NCBI GenBank assembly: GCA_900546485.1
Contig: URDK01000069.1
Location: 1 to 15,216, forward strand
Direction of reading: 5' to 3'
From: an uncultured Eubacteriales bacterium
GTDB lineage: Bacteria > Bacillota > Clostridia > Oscillospirales > Oscillospiraceae
Length of the DNA: 15,216 bases
Part shown: positions 6,199 to 12,893 of the stretch, piece by piece
Layout: each line of letters begins with the position of its first letter
Numbering within the stretch: the stretch's first letter is position 1
Program-made: the position numbers and the translations under genes
Notes under the pieces: model-generated
What the model was told of the DNA's origin: nothing
Seen by the model: the letters and a program-made list of their open reading frames with translations, nothing else
The model's database searches: none

Positions 6199-8024
6199 GC
6201 CATCAGCTCCTTCGCCGCCGCCGCGATGCCCGCGGCGTCTATGCCCGCCAGGGCGCGGAGCTTGTCCGTCCCACCCTGTCCGACTATGCCCTCGCCCAGG
6301 TTCAGCAGGCGGCACTTGAAGCGCGCCTCTCCCCCGGCGGCGGAAAGTATACGCCCGCCGATGCAGCCGGAGGCGCAGACCTCCTCCGCCACGACGAGCC
6401 TGCCGGTCGCCCTCGCCGCGGCGAGCACCGGCTCCGCGTCCAGGGGCAGGACGCGTCCCAGCTTGACCACCCCGACCGAGACGCCCTCAGACGCGAGGGC
6501 CTCCGCGGCCTTCATGGCCTCGTTTATCATGGTGCCGTAGGCAGCGATGGTGACGTCCGTACCCTCGCGGAGTATTTTGAAGGCCTCGGCGCCGCCGTCA
6601 GTATATTCGCCCTCGCCGCCGCGCGGATAGCGCAGCGCCACGGGGCCCGTCTCGCCGTAGAGCGCCTGGTGGAGCATATCCTCCGCCTCGCGGAGCGAAG
6701 CGGGACACCAGACCGTCATCCCCGGCACTGCGCCGAGGTAGGCGATGTCGAAGACGCCGTGGTGCGTCTCCCCGTCCTCGCCGACGAGTCCGGCCCTGTC
6801 CACGCCGAATACGGCGTGCAGCCGCAAAAGCGCGACGTCGTGTATCAGCATGTCGAAGCCACGCTGCAGAAAGCTCGAGTACACGCAGGCGACGGGTATC
6901 ATGCCCTGCTTGGCCATTCCCGCCGCCATGGCGACAGTGTGGCCCTCGGCTATGCCCGTGTCGAAAAAGCGCCCCGGGAAGCGCCGGGCAAACTGCGCGA
7001 GGCCCGTGCCCTCTGCCATTGCGGCCGTGAGCGCGGCGATGCGCGAGTCACCCTCCGCCTCGCGGCAGAGTGCAGCGCCTACGGCGGAGGAAAAGCTCGC
7101 GGCGCCCTTTTTCAGCGCGCCGGTCACGGGGTCGAAGGGACCGACACCGTGGTACTTTTCCGGGTCCGCCTCCGCAAAGGAGCAGCCGCGGCCCTTCTGC
7201 GTTATGACGTGCAGCAGCACGGGCACGCGCATGTCGCGCGCCCAGGCGATCGCGCTCTCGAGTGCCGGGATATCGTGCCCATCTATGGGCCCGAGGTAGT
7301 AGAAGCCCAGGTCGTCGAACATGTTCTCGGGCAGTATCGCGCCCTTGACGCCCTCCTTGACCCGGTGGGCTATGTCGTACACCGGCTTCACCTGGCCGAC
7401 GGTACTGCGGTACCAGCGCTTGAAGGCGAAGTAGCCGGGCTTGACGCGCATGCGGCTCAAAAGCCGCGCCATGCCGCCGACGTTGGAGCCTATGCTCATG
7501 GCGTTGTCGTTGAGGATGACCACCAGCGGCTCGCCGCTCTGCCCGGCGTTGGAGAGGCCCTCGTAGGCGAGGCCGCCCGTGAGCGCCCCGTCGCCGATTA
7601 TGGCGACGACGTCGTAGTCCCCGCCGAGGCGGGTTCGCGCGCGGGCCATGCCCAGGGCCACGGAGACGCTGTTCGAGGCGTGACCGGCGATGAATGCGTC
7701 CGCACCGCTCTCCGAGGGCTTGGGAAAGCCCGAAATGCCGCCGTATTTGCGCAGCTTGTCAAAGCCCTCCCTGCGCCCGGTCAGCAGCTTATGCGTATAG
7801 CACTGGTGGCCCACGTCGAAAACTATGCGGTCGCGGTACGGGTCGTACACCCGGTCGAGCGCGACGGTGAGCTCCACGGTGCCGAGGTTGGAGGCCAGAT
7901 GGCCGCCGGTTTTGGAAAGACTTTCTATTAGAAATGCGCGAATCTCCGAGCACAGCTCCGGAAGCTGCTCCTCCGGAAGGGCGCGGAGCTCCGCTATGTC
8001 GTTTACGTTTTCAAGTATGGACAA
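6195..8024 (-). CDS. dxs: 1-deoxy-D-xylulose-5-phosphate synthase
   Basis: Dxs condenses pyruvate and glyceraldehyde-3-phosphate to DXP with thiamine diphosphate, the first step of the MEP isoprenoid pathway, and DXP also feeds thiamine and pyridoxal synthesis. The 609-residue protein shows SKTGGHLASNLG (37-48), GHQCYTHKLLTGR (72-84), the ThDP motif GDGALTGG...NDNAMS (144-177), the catalytic Glu360 in GIAEGH, and DRAGLVGEDGETHHGVFD (409-426). The start is TTG: AGAGG lies about 8 bases before it, the protein begins as Dxs proteins do, and an in-frame TAA two codons upstream (8028-8030) excludes an extension. The residue after the catalytic Glu is Gly, where I recall Gln or Glu in most homologues. 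The gene follows ispA after a 135-bp gap with a hairpin, so it may have its own promoter. Confidence 0.97.
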   Translation of the reverse strand: MSILENVNDIAELRALPEEQLPELCSEIRAFLIESLSKTGGHLASNLGTVELTVALDRVYDPYRDRIVFDVGHQCYTHKLLTGRREGFDKLRKYGGISGFPKPSESGADAFIAGHASNSVSVALGMARARTRLGGDYDVVAIIGDGALTGGLAYEGLSNAGQSGEPLVVILNDNAMSIGSNVGGMARLLSRMRVKPGYFAFKRWYRSTVGQVKPVYDIAHRVKEGVKGAILPENMFDDLGFYYLGPIDGHDIPALESAIAWARDMRVPVLLHVITQKGRGCSFAEADPEKYHGVGPFDPVTGALKKGAASFSSAVGAALCREAEGDSRIAALTAAMAEGTGLAQFARRFPGRFFDTGIAEGHTVAMAAGMAKQGMIPVACVYSSFLQRGFDMLIHDVALLRLHAVFGVDRAGLVGEDGETHHGVFDIAYLGAVPGMTVWCPASLREAEDMLHQALYGETGPVALRYPRGGEGEYTDGGAEAFKILREGTDVTIAAYGTMINEAMKAAEALASEGVSVGVVKLGRVLPLDAEPVLAAARATGRLVVAEEVCASGCIGGRILSAAGGEARFKCRLLNLGEGIVGQGGTDKLRALAGIDAAGIAAAAKELMA

Positions 8025-8092
8025 GGCTTATACCTCTTATGACATGTTTTTCCCTGCACTTGGCAAGTATCCCCTTATAATAATGTATCAAA
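8025..8092 (-). promoter_or_regulatory. AT-rich leader of dxs with possible promoter elements
   Basis: After the hairpin that follows ispA, the minus strand becomes AT-rich, unlike its surroundings. It contains TTGATA (8086-8091) and TTATAA (8075-8080). A TTGAAA box also lies in the hairpin loop (8105-8110), 17 bases before a TACATT. No single -35/-10 pair is strong at good spacing, so this is a candidate promoter region for dxs, not a defined promoter. Confidence 0.35.
8033..8038 (-). promoter_or_regulatory. Ribosome binding site that supports the TTG start of dxs
   Basis: On the minus strand AGAGG(T) lies about 8 bases before TTG at 8022-8024. The reading frame is closed by TAA at 8028-8030, so no upstream ATG or GTG is available. 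Confidence 0.65.
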
Positions 8093-8126
8093 AACCGCCC
8101 GGATTTTCAATAGATACCGGGCGGTT
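8093..8126 (-). terminator. Hairpin terminator or attenuator between ispA and dxs
   Basis: A perfect 10-bp stem (8093-8102 with 8117-8126) with a 14-base AT-rich loop lies about 33 bases after the ispA stop. On the minus strand it is followed by a T-run (five T, two of them in the stem). This is a plausible intrinsic terminator that would partly separate the asp23-ispA block from the dxs-tyrS block. The long loop makes it weaker than the tyrS terminator. Confidence 0.68.
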
Positions 8127-8159
8127 ATATGCATATTCATGCACCTTGCATAATCAATA

Positions 8160-9032
8160 TCAGCTTCTTCTGTGTGAGAGGCGCGCGGCGAGCTCCGCTA
8201 GGAAGTCGGAGCCGAGCTCTCCGGCCAGCTCCTCGGCGCGCGCGGTCAGCCGCTCGACCATCTCGGCGCATTTTTTCTCGCCGTAGAGCGACATGAACGT
8301 GACCTTGCCCTCAGCCTCGTCGGAGCCGATGGGTTTGCCGAGCTCGACCTCCGTGCTGAGCACGTCGAGCATGTCGTCGCGTATCTGGAAGGCCGCGCCG
8401 AGCGCCGCGCCGTATTGCAGCGCGAGGTCCGTCTTGTCCTCCCCCGCCCCGGCCGCGGCCGCGCCCATCGCGCAGGCGGCGGAGAGCAGGCTGCCCGTCT
8501 TGCGGCCCTGGAGATCGGTGAGCCAGGCCTCGTCGCTCGGCGGGTCGGCGCTCATGTCCATGAACTGCCCGCCGCAGATGCCGTCCACGCCGGCCGCGCC
8601 GGCGAGGTATTCCGCGCACCTGGCACGCCGCTCCGCGGGCAGGCCGCAGCGGAGGATGGTGCCGAAGGCCTCGGCCTGCAGCGCATCGCCCGCCAAAACG
8701 GCGGTGCACTCGCCGTAGACCTTGTGGTTCGTCGGCTTGCCGCGGCGCAGGTCGTCGTTGTCCATGCAGGGCAGGTCGTCGTGGATGAGTGAGTAGGTGT
8801 GCAGCATCTCCACCGCGCAGGCCACGGGCAGGGCCGCCTCCACGTCGCCGCCGCAGATGCGGCAGAACTCCAGCACCAGCGTGGGGCGCAGGCGCTTGCC
8901 GCCCGCCGTGAGGCTGTAATCCATCGCCTCGAGCAGGCCGTCGAAGGGGAAGCCCTCCTTCCGGCCGAAATATCCCGCGAGCGCGGGCTCTATCATGCCC
9001 AGATACTCCGCGTATCTATCGTCAAAGCTCAT
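8160..9032 (-). CDS. ispA: Polyprenyl synthetase, farnesyl/geranyl diphosphate synthase type
   Basis: This trans-prenyltransferase of the cytosol condenses IPP with allylic diphosphates, most likely to farnesyl diphosphate, the precursor of undecaprenyl and other prenyl lipids. It has 290 residues. Visible motifs are GGKRLRP (44-50), the first aspartate-rich motif DDLPCMD followed by NDDLRRGKPT (85-101), GGQFMDM (154-160), GRKTGSL (176-182) and the second aspartate-rich motif DDMLD (219-223). The DDxxxxD spacing is the bacterial FPP synthase form. The product chain length (C15 or longer) is inferred. The ATG overlaps the xseB stop (ATGA), with a GAGGAGG site 7 bases upstream. The xseA-xseB-ispA-dxs order is a familiar bacterial grouping. 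Confidence 0.95.
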   Translation of the reverse strand: MSFDDRYAEYLGMIEPALAGYFGRKEGFPFDGLLEAMDYSLTAGGKRLRPTLVLEFCRICGGDVEAALPVACAVEMLHTYSLIHDDLPCMDNDDLRRGKPTNHKVYGECTAVLAGDALQAEAFGTILRCGLPAERRARCAEYLAGAAGVDGICGGQFMDMSADPPSDEAWLTDLQGRKTGSLLSAACAMGAAAAGAGEDKTDLALQYGAALGAAFQIRDDMLDVLSTEVELGKPIGSDEAEGKVTFMSLYGEKKCAEMVERLTARAEELAGELGSDFLAELAARLSHRRS

Positions 9033-9265
9033 TCCCCGGCCTCCTCGAAGGGCAGCTCCTCCGGCTCGCCGTCCTGGCCCTTGCGAAGCTTGACCACCTT
9101 CTGCTCGGCCTCGTCGAGCTCCTTGGTGCAGGCCGTGATGAGCGCCGCGCCCTCCTCGAAGAGCCCCAGCGCATCGGCCAGCGGCGCGTCGCCCCGCTCG
9201 AGGGAGCGGACTATCTCGCCCAGGCGGGAGAGTGAATCCTCAAAGGTCTTTTTCTGTTCAGACAT
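9029..9265 (-). CDS. xseB: Exodeoxyribonuclease VII small subunit
   Basis: XseB is the small subunit of exodeoxyribonuclease VII, a single-strand-specific exonuclease in mismatch and recombination repair. Several copies bind each XseA. From the chosen ATG it has 78 residues, the family norm, with the typical helical hairpin FEDSLSRLGEIVRSLERGDAP followed by LGLFEEGAALI and an acidic tail. The frame stays open 10 codons upstream, but the ATG at 9265 has GGAGGAG 6 bases before it and matches the usual MSEQKKTFEDSL-like start. It overlaps the end of xseA by 8 bases and its stop overlaps the ispA start by 4. Confidence 0.93.
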   Translation of the reverse strand: MSEQKKTFEDSLSRLGEIVRSLERGDAPLADALGLFEEGAALITACTKELDEAEQKVVKLRKGQDGEPEELPFEEAGE

Positions 9266-10478
9266 CGTCTTCTCCTCCGTAAACGCTCTCCACAAGGCAC
9301 TTTGCTCCGCCGCGGGAGAGGCGCAGATCCAGTTTGTCCCCGGCCTTGAGCTGCCCGGACTCGCGCACGGCGCGGCCCCCGGCGTCCAGGGCTATCGAAT
9401 AGCCGCGGCCCAGCACCTTGAGCGGGCTGAGCGCGTCCAGCTTCGCCGCGAGGCGGGCGAACTCCTGCCGCTCTCGGTTCAAGCGCCCTGTCGCCGCCGC
9501 GTCCAGGCGCAGGCGGATGGAGTCGAGCTCCAGGCGGCGCTGGTCTATGAAGCCCGTGGGGCTCTGCATGACCCGGCGGGACGAGAGCTCCGTCAGCGCG
9601 GCGCGCCTCTGCGAGAGGCCGCGGTCCACCGCCTGGTCCAGCCGCGCCGCAGCCGAGCGCAGGGCGTCCCGCAGCTCGGACATGTCGGGCGCAACGAGCT
9701 CCGCCGCGTTCGAGGGCGTTGCGGCGCGCAGGTCGGCCACAAAGTCGGCTATCGTCACGTCGGGCTCGTGGCCCACGGCGGAGATGACGGGCAGCTCGCT
9801 CGCATAGATCGCGCGGGCCACGCGCTCGTCGTTGAAGGCCCAGAGGTCCTCTATTGAGCCGCCGCCGCGGCCGGTTATTATGACGTCCGCGACGCGGTAT
9901 TTGTTGGCATAGCGCAGCGCACCGGCTATCTCCGGCGGGGCTTCCACGCCCTGCACGCGCACGGGCAGCAGCACCACCTTCGCCACGGGCCAGCGCTTGC
10001 GCAGCACGCGGATGATGTCGTGCACCGCCGCGCCCGCCGAGGACGTGATGACGGCTATGCGCTCCGGATAGCGTGGGATGGGCTTTTTGTGCGAGGGGTT
10101 AAAGAGGCCCTCGTCGGCCAGCTTGGCCTTGAGCTGCTCGTAGGCCACCTGCAGATCGCCCGCGCCTTCGGGCATCAGGCCCTCGCAGTAGAGCTGATAG
10201 GCCCCGTCGCGCGGATAGACGGCAACGCGGCCCCAGGCCGTGACGCGCATGCCGCTCTCCGGCCGGAAGCGGAGCTTCGAGGCCGCGGAGCGGAACATCA
10301 CGCAGCGCAGGCTTGATTCCGCGTCCTTGAGCGTGAAATAGTGGTGGCCCGAGGGGTAGACCTTGTAGTTCGAGAGCTCGCCCCGGACATAGACGGAGCC
10401 GAGCACGGGGTCGGACTCGATGAGGCCCTTTATGCGGGCATTGAGCTCCGATACGCTCAGCGGCTCGCGCCCGCTCAT
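9258..10478 (-). CDS. xseA: Exodeoxyribonuclease VII large subunit
   Basis: XseA is the catalytic subunit of exodeoxyribonuclease VII and works with XseB, encoded next. It has 406 residues. The N-terminal OB-fold (about 5-103; LSVSELNARIKGLIE, GELSNYK, HHYFTLKD) binds single-stranded DNA. The catalytic domain carries SSAGAAVHDII (146-156), ITGRGGGSIEDLWAFN (201-216) and SAVGHEPDVTIADFVADLRA (233-252). Asp154, Arg204, His237 and Asp240 correspond to the essential residues described for E. coli XseA. A helical region (about 260-350) is expected to hold XseB, followed by the short C-terminal segment LGRGYSIA. GGAGG lies 4-5 bases before the ATG, which overlaps the nusB stop (ATGA). Confidence 0.96.
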   Translation of the reverse strand: MSGREPLSVSELNARIKGLIESDPVLGSVYVRGELSNYKVYPSGHHYFTLKDAESSLRCVMFRSAASKLRFRPESGMRVTAWGRVAVYPRDGAYQLYCEGLMPEGAGDLQVAYEQLKAKLADEGLFNPSHKKPIPRYPERIAVITSSAGAAVHDIIRVLRKRWPVAKVVLLPVRVQGVEAPPEIAGALRYANKYRVADVIITGRGGGSIEDLWAFNDERVARAIYASELPVISAVGHEPDVTIADFVADLRAATPSNAAELVAPDMSELRDALRSAAARLDQAVDRGLSQRRAALTELSSRRVMQSPTGFIDQRRLELDSIRLRLDAAATGRLNRERQEFARLAAKLDALSPLKVLGRGYSIALDAGGRAVRESGQLKAGDKLDLRLSRGGAKCLVESVYGGEDDV

Positions 10479-10939
10479 GTTTCCTCCGGCGCGTCGGCGC
10501 GCTCCCCGCGCATGAAGCCGCCGAGGACGCCGTTTATGAAGGCGACGGTCTCCGGCTCCTCGTAGTTCTTTGCGAGCTCCACGGCCTCGTTTATGACGGC
10601 GGAGGGCGGGATGTCCTCCACGTACAGCAGCTCCGTCAGGGCGCAGCGGAGCACGGCCGCCGCGGTGCGCGTTATGCGCTCGGTCCGCCAGCCGATGGCG
10701 TATTTCTCGATGTATGCGTCTATTTCCTCGCGGTTTGCCGCGCAGAGGGAGACAAGCGTCCGTATGTAGCCGAGGCTCTCCTTGTCGGGCTTCTTGCCGA
10801 AGAGCTCGTCCTCGTCCGCGAGGGACTCGAAGTGCTCGTCCTCAAAGAATCCGCCGAGCAGGTCCTCGGGCTGCTCGCCCGAGGCGCCCTGGGCGTATAT
10901 CAGCCGTATCGCCAGTTCTCTGGCCTTCGTCCTGGTCAT
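10475..10939 (-). CDS. nusB: Transcription antitermination factor NusB
   Basis: NusB binds boxA RNA with NusE (ribosomal protein S10) and supports antitermination of rRNA operons. The 154-residue helical protein starts with the typical TRTKARELAIRLIYAQGASG and ends with the conserved PPSAVINEAVELAKNYEEPETVAFINGVLGG block. An acidic insert (about 24-55) is somewhat longer than in short NusB proteins. The ATG overlaps the stop of the Asp23-family gene (ATGA). No Shine-Dalgarno sequence is visible before it, so translation probably depends on re-initiation after the upstream gene. Confidence 0.95.
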   Translation of the reverse strand: MTRTKARELAIRLIYAQGASGEQPEDLLGGFFEDEHFESLADEDELFGKKPDKESLGYIRTLVSLCAANREEIDAYIEKYAIGWRTERITRTAAAVLRCALTELLYVEDIPPSAVINEAVELAKNYEEPETVAFINGVLGGFMRGERADAPEET

Positions 10940-11298
10940 TTGTCAAAGGCCACGCCCGAGACGTGGACGTTCACTACCGGCGCGCCCATGCCGGTCATGG
11001 ACTCGACGGCGCCGGTGACGGTGTCCTGCACCTGCTTGGCGACGCTGACGACATTGGAGCCGTAGCGGACCATGATGATGACGTCGACGGTGATGACGCC
11101 GTCGTTTATCTGCACCTTGACACCCTTGCCGGGGGACTTGATGCCCAGCAGCTCGGCAAGCTCAGCCCCGGCGTTGTTAACCAGGGAGGCCACGCCGTCT
11201 ATCTCATTCACGGCAGCGCGCACCATCGAAACGAGGACGTCCTCGGAGATGTTGATGCTGCCCTTTTCATCCTTGCAGGTTATATAGTTCTCGCCCAT
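10936..11298 (-). CDS. Asp23/Gls24-family envelope stress response protein
   Basis: This 120-residue Asp23/Gls24 (DUF322) protein belongs to a Firmicutes family linked to envelope stress and, in Staphylococcus, to a membrane-associated filament. The family pattern is visible as GSINISEDVLVSMVRAAVNEIDGV (13-36) followed by VKVQINDGVITVDVIIMVRYG (60-80) and a C-terminal VNVHVSGVAF. There is no signal peptide or membrane segment. It is the first gene of the cluster, with a strong AAGGAGG 8 bases before the ATG and a good promoter just upstream. Placement before nusB is common in Firmicutes. Its precise function in clostridia is not known. Confidence 0.93.
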   Translation of the reverse strand: MGENYITCKDEKGSINISEDVLVSMVRAAVNEIDGVASLVNNAGAELAELLGIKSPGKGVKVQINDGVITVDVIIMVRYGSNVVSVAKQVQDTVTGAVESMTGMGAPVVNVHVSGVAFDK

Positions 11299-11305
11299 GC
11301 GCTTA

Positions 11306-11312
11306 CCTCCTT
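11306..11312 (-). promoter_or_regulatory. Ribosome binding site of the Asp23-family gene
   Basis: A consensus AAGGAGG on the minus strand lies 7-8 bases before the ATG at 11298 and fixes the start of the first gene of the cluster. Confidence 0.75.
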
Positions 11313-11328
11313 AAGATAATGGCAATAT

Positions 11329-11357
11329 AGTATACCACGCCCAGCCGCGAAAATAAA
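11329..11357 (-). promoter_or_regulatory. Extended -10 promoter of the asp23-nusB-xseAB-ispA cluster
   Basis: On the minus strand TGGTATACT gives a TATACT -10 box (11329-11334) with an upstream TG dinucleotide. The best -35 at 17-bp spacing is a weak TTTATT (11352-11357), as is common when an extended -10 is present. The predicted start near 11322 leaves a leader of about 24 bases containing AAGGAGG. This is the only convincing promoter for the long cluster and likely drives it through to ispA and in part to tyrS. Confidence 0.62.
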
Positions 11358-11510
11358 GAGCGGATTTGTCACTTCTTAGCTTTCGACTTTACAGCGTATT
11401 ACTTTTGCGGCTACATGAGTGCGCCTTTTCGTATGGGCAATATGGTAAGTCTCCGGCGAAGGTTCGGTGGTCAGTGACCTGCGCGCAACGCGCAGCGAAG
11501 GGCGCGCGGG
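11335..11510. other. Intergenic region between the dipeptidase gene and the Asp23-family promoter
   Basis: Apart from the promoter at its left edge and the GC-rich hairpin at its right edge, about 110 bases (11361-11473) contain no gene and no RNA I recognise. I see no tRNA cloverleaf, no long open frame with a ribosome binding site, and no convincing plus-strand promoter. Confidence 0.4.
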
Positions 11511-11514
11511 TCAC
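11474..11514 (-). terminator. GC-rich hairpin overlapping the dipeptidase stop codon
   Basis: A 13-bp stem (11474-11486 with 11502-11514, one T-G wobble) with a 15-base loop spans the TGA at 11511-11513. No T-run follows on the minus strand, so it is a candidate non-canonical terminator or mRNA 3'-end stabiliser only. Parts of its sequence resemble the spacer near 615-650. Confidence 0.4.
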
Positions 11515-12386
11515 GACGGGCGCAGGTAGGACGTTAGCGCATAGCCGTACTGCTCACCGAAGCGGACAAGCGAGAAGTCACCCACTTCGTCAAGGACGTA
11601 CAGCTCCGCTCCGGCGGGCGCGGTGGCAAGCGCGGCCGCGCTGACGTCCGGCGCCGCGCGCAGCGAAATGTACTCCTCACAGTCTGCCTCGACCACCGGC
11701 AGCGGCCCGAGTGCCTCCACGACCTCGTAAGCATCCGTGTCCGTGTAATGCCACCACTCCGCTGAGTAGCCCGCAAACCCCGCGCGCGTCATCACGTCCT
11801 CCAAAAGCCGCGCGTTCGCAGCGGCCGCCTCAGACACGTCCGTGTAGTCCCGGTCCGCCAGCGCCGAGAAATCGTCAAAGCCCGAGGGCAGCTCCACCGA
11901 CTCGCCGTCAAGAGTTGTAATAGTTATGTCAACCGTATTCCCCCGGCAATGACCGGAAAAGCCATTGAATGGGTCCGCCACATAGCGCGCGTCCGGGCAG
12001 GCGCGCCAGAGCGCAAACTGCGCCGCGACAGGCCGCCAGGCGTCCCAAACAGTGAGCGAATAGCCCAGTTCCTCCAGCTCCTCCTGCGCCTTCGCCAGCT
12101 TCTCCGCCGTCCCCCGGCGCAGATACGCCTCCGCGCTCTCATAGATGACCTCGCCCGTGAAATTCTCCGCCGCCGCATAGCGGATATCGAGGCGGATGTC
12201 CGGTATTATGTCAACTACTCTCACCATATCCCCCGGCTCGGGCGTAGACGCCTGTGATGGGGTGGCTGCGGCTGTGGGCTCCGGTGTTGTTATGTCAACC
12301 TCCACCCCGCCGCAGCCGCTGCACAGCAGCAGGCACAGCGCCAGGGCGATGGCAACTGCTCTGCCGCCTTTGCGTTTTATATCCAT
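11511..12386 (-). CDS. Lipoprotein with VanX/DdpX-type D-Ala-D-Ala dipeptidase domain and SH3-like tail
   Basis: This 291-residue predicted exported lipoprotein has a basic start (MDIKRKGGR), a hydrophobic core and a lipobox-like CSGC with Cys25. A low-complexity Pro/Thr/Ala linker (33-52) follows. The central domain is M15-family metallopeptidase of the VanX/DdpX kind: DAWRPV with Arg118, SGHCRGNTVDI with zinc ligands His146 and Asp153, and SAEWWHYT with catalytic Glu210 and zinc ligand His213. The last ~60 residues (about 230-291, ISLRAAPDVSAAAL...YGYALTSYL) look like a bacterial SH3 domain, often a cell-wall binder. The likely role is cleavage of D-alanyl-D-alanine or related peptides outside the membrane, in wall turnover. 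The nearest Shine-Dalgarno (GGAGG) is about 13 bases before the ATG, rather far. No vanH, vanA, vanR or vanS is nearby, so resistance is not implied. Confidence 0.86.
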   Translation of the reverse strand: MDIKRKGGRAVAIALALCLLLCSGCGGVEVDITTPEPTAAATPSQASTPEPGDMVRVVDIIPDIRLDIRYAAAENFTGEVIYESAEAYLRRGTAEKLAKAQEELEELGYSLTVWDAWRPVAAQFALWRACPDARYVADPFNGFSGHCRGNTVDITITTLDGESVELPSGFDDFSALADRDYTDVSEAAAANARLLEDVMTRAGFAGYSAEWWHYTDTDAYEVVEALGPLPVVEADCEEYISLRAAPDVSAAALATAPAGAELYVLDEVGDFSLVRFGEQYGYALTSYLRPS

Positions 12387-12417
12387 GCGCGTCTATTGTC
12401 CTCCCTGCGGGTATGAA

Positions 12418-12441
12418 AAGAGCCCGGCGGGCCGGGCTCTT
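12418..12441 (-). terminator. Rho-independent terminator after the PPC-domain gene
   Basis: A perfect 10-bp stem (AAGAGCCCGG / CCGGGCTCTT) with a CGGG loop starts 5 bases after the TAA of the PPC gene. On the minus strand it ends in TTTT (12416-12419). Only 31 bases separate it from the dipeptidase start and no promoter is visible there, so the dipeptidase gene may depend on read-through. Confidence 0.78.
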
Positions 12442-12446
12442 GGGGT

Positions 12447-12872
12447 TTAGAATTTGAAGAGGTTCAGGCCGATCTCGTCGGAGAATTCGCGGCCGACCTC
12501 GCCGTCGATGACATCGATGACAAGCTCGCAGGTGGCGCTCACTACCGCGGCGTTGAGGTGTCCGGCGTGGCACTGCTCGTGGGAGGGGCTGCCGATGACG
12601 GCGTGGAGGTGGAGATAGGGCTTGCCGTCCTGGCGGGAGAGGCTGCCGGTGACGGAACCGAGCTCGTAATCTATGCCGTTATAGCGCTTTTTGAAATACT
12701 CCTTCGTGCCCGTGTCGAACACGCCGAGCGTCACGTCGTTGCTCGCGCCGATGCCGCTCACGGACGCGAGGCGGATATTCTCGGCCTCCGCCAGCTCGAG
12801 CAGCTTGGCGCAGACCTCCTCGCCCTTGTCAATGCGCGCGACTATCTTATTTCCAAAACGTCTGTATTCCAT
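12447..12872 (-). CDS. PPC/DUF296-domain protein
   Basis: This 141-residue soluble protein consists almost entirely of a PPC (DUF296) domain. It starts with MEYRRFGNKIVARIDKGEEV and contains the core IRLASVSGIGASNDVTLGVFD (33-53) and HLHAVIGSPSHEQCHAGHLN, with closely spaced histidines that may bind metal. Plant PPC domains occur in AT-hook DNA-binding proteins. Bacterial stand-alone members form trimers and their function is unknown, so the common label of DNA-binding protein is not supported here. AAGGAG lies 8 bases before the ATG. It begins 21 bases after the membrane-anchored hypothetical gene and is closed by a terminator, so the two form a small transcription unit. Confidence 0.85.
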   Translation of the reverse strand: MEYRRFGNKIVARIDKGEEVCAKLLELAEAENIRLASVSGIGASNDVTLGVFDTGTKEYFKKRYNGIDYELGSVTGSLSRQDGKPYLHLHAVIGSPSHEQCHAGHLNAAVVSATCELVIDVIDGEVGREFSDEIGLNLFKF

Positions 12873-12893
12873 GGAAAAGTCTCCTTTGCCTTG

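Noticed and set aside
6199..6315. Extended N-terminus of tlyA (39 extra codons)
   Set aside because: The extra sequence is low-complexity, overlaps conserved dxs coding sequence, and is absent from the TlyA layout. The ATG at 6198 has a good ribosome binding site and the standard ATGA overlap.
6669..7931. 420-codon plus-strand open frame opposite dxs
   Set aside because: It is a shadow of a conserved gene. The predicted protein is low-complexity and Ala/Arg/Val/His-rich, with no recognisable motif.
9266..9295. Ten-codon N-terminal extension of xseB
   Set aside because: The ATG at 9265 has a strong GGAGGAG site and begins like other XseB proteins. The extension lies within the xseA tail.
8799..9857. 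352-codon plus-strand open frame crossing ispA, xseB and xseA
   Set aside because: It crosses three well-supported minus-strand genes with coupled starts, and its composition is typical of an antisense frame in GC-rich DNA.
11361..11473. tRNA or small structured RNA upstream of the Asp23-family gene
   Set aside because: No cloverleaf, T-loop or conserved riboswitch core can be recognised, and no promoter or terminator brackets the stretch.
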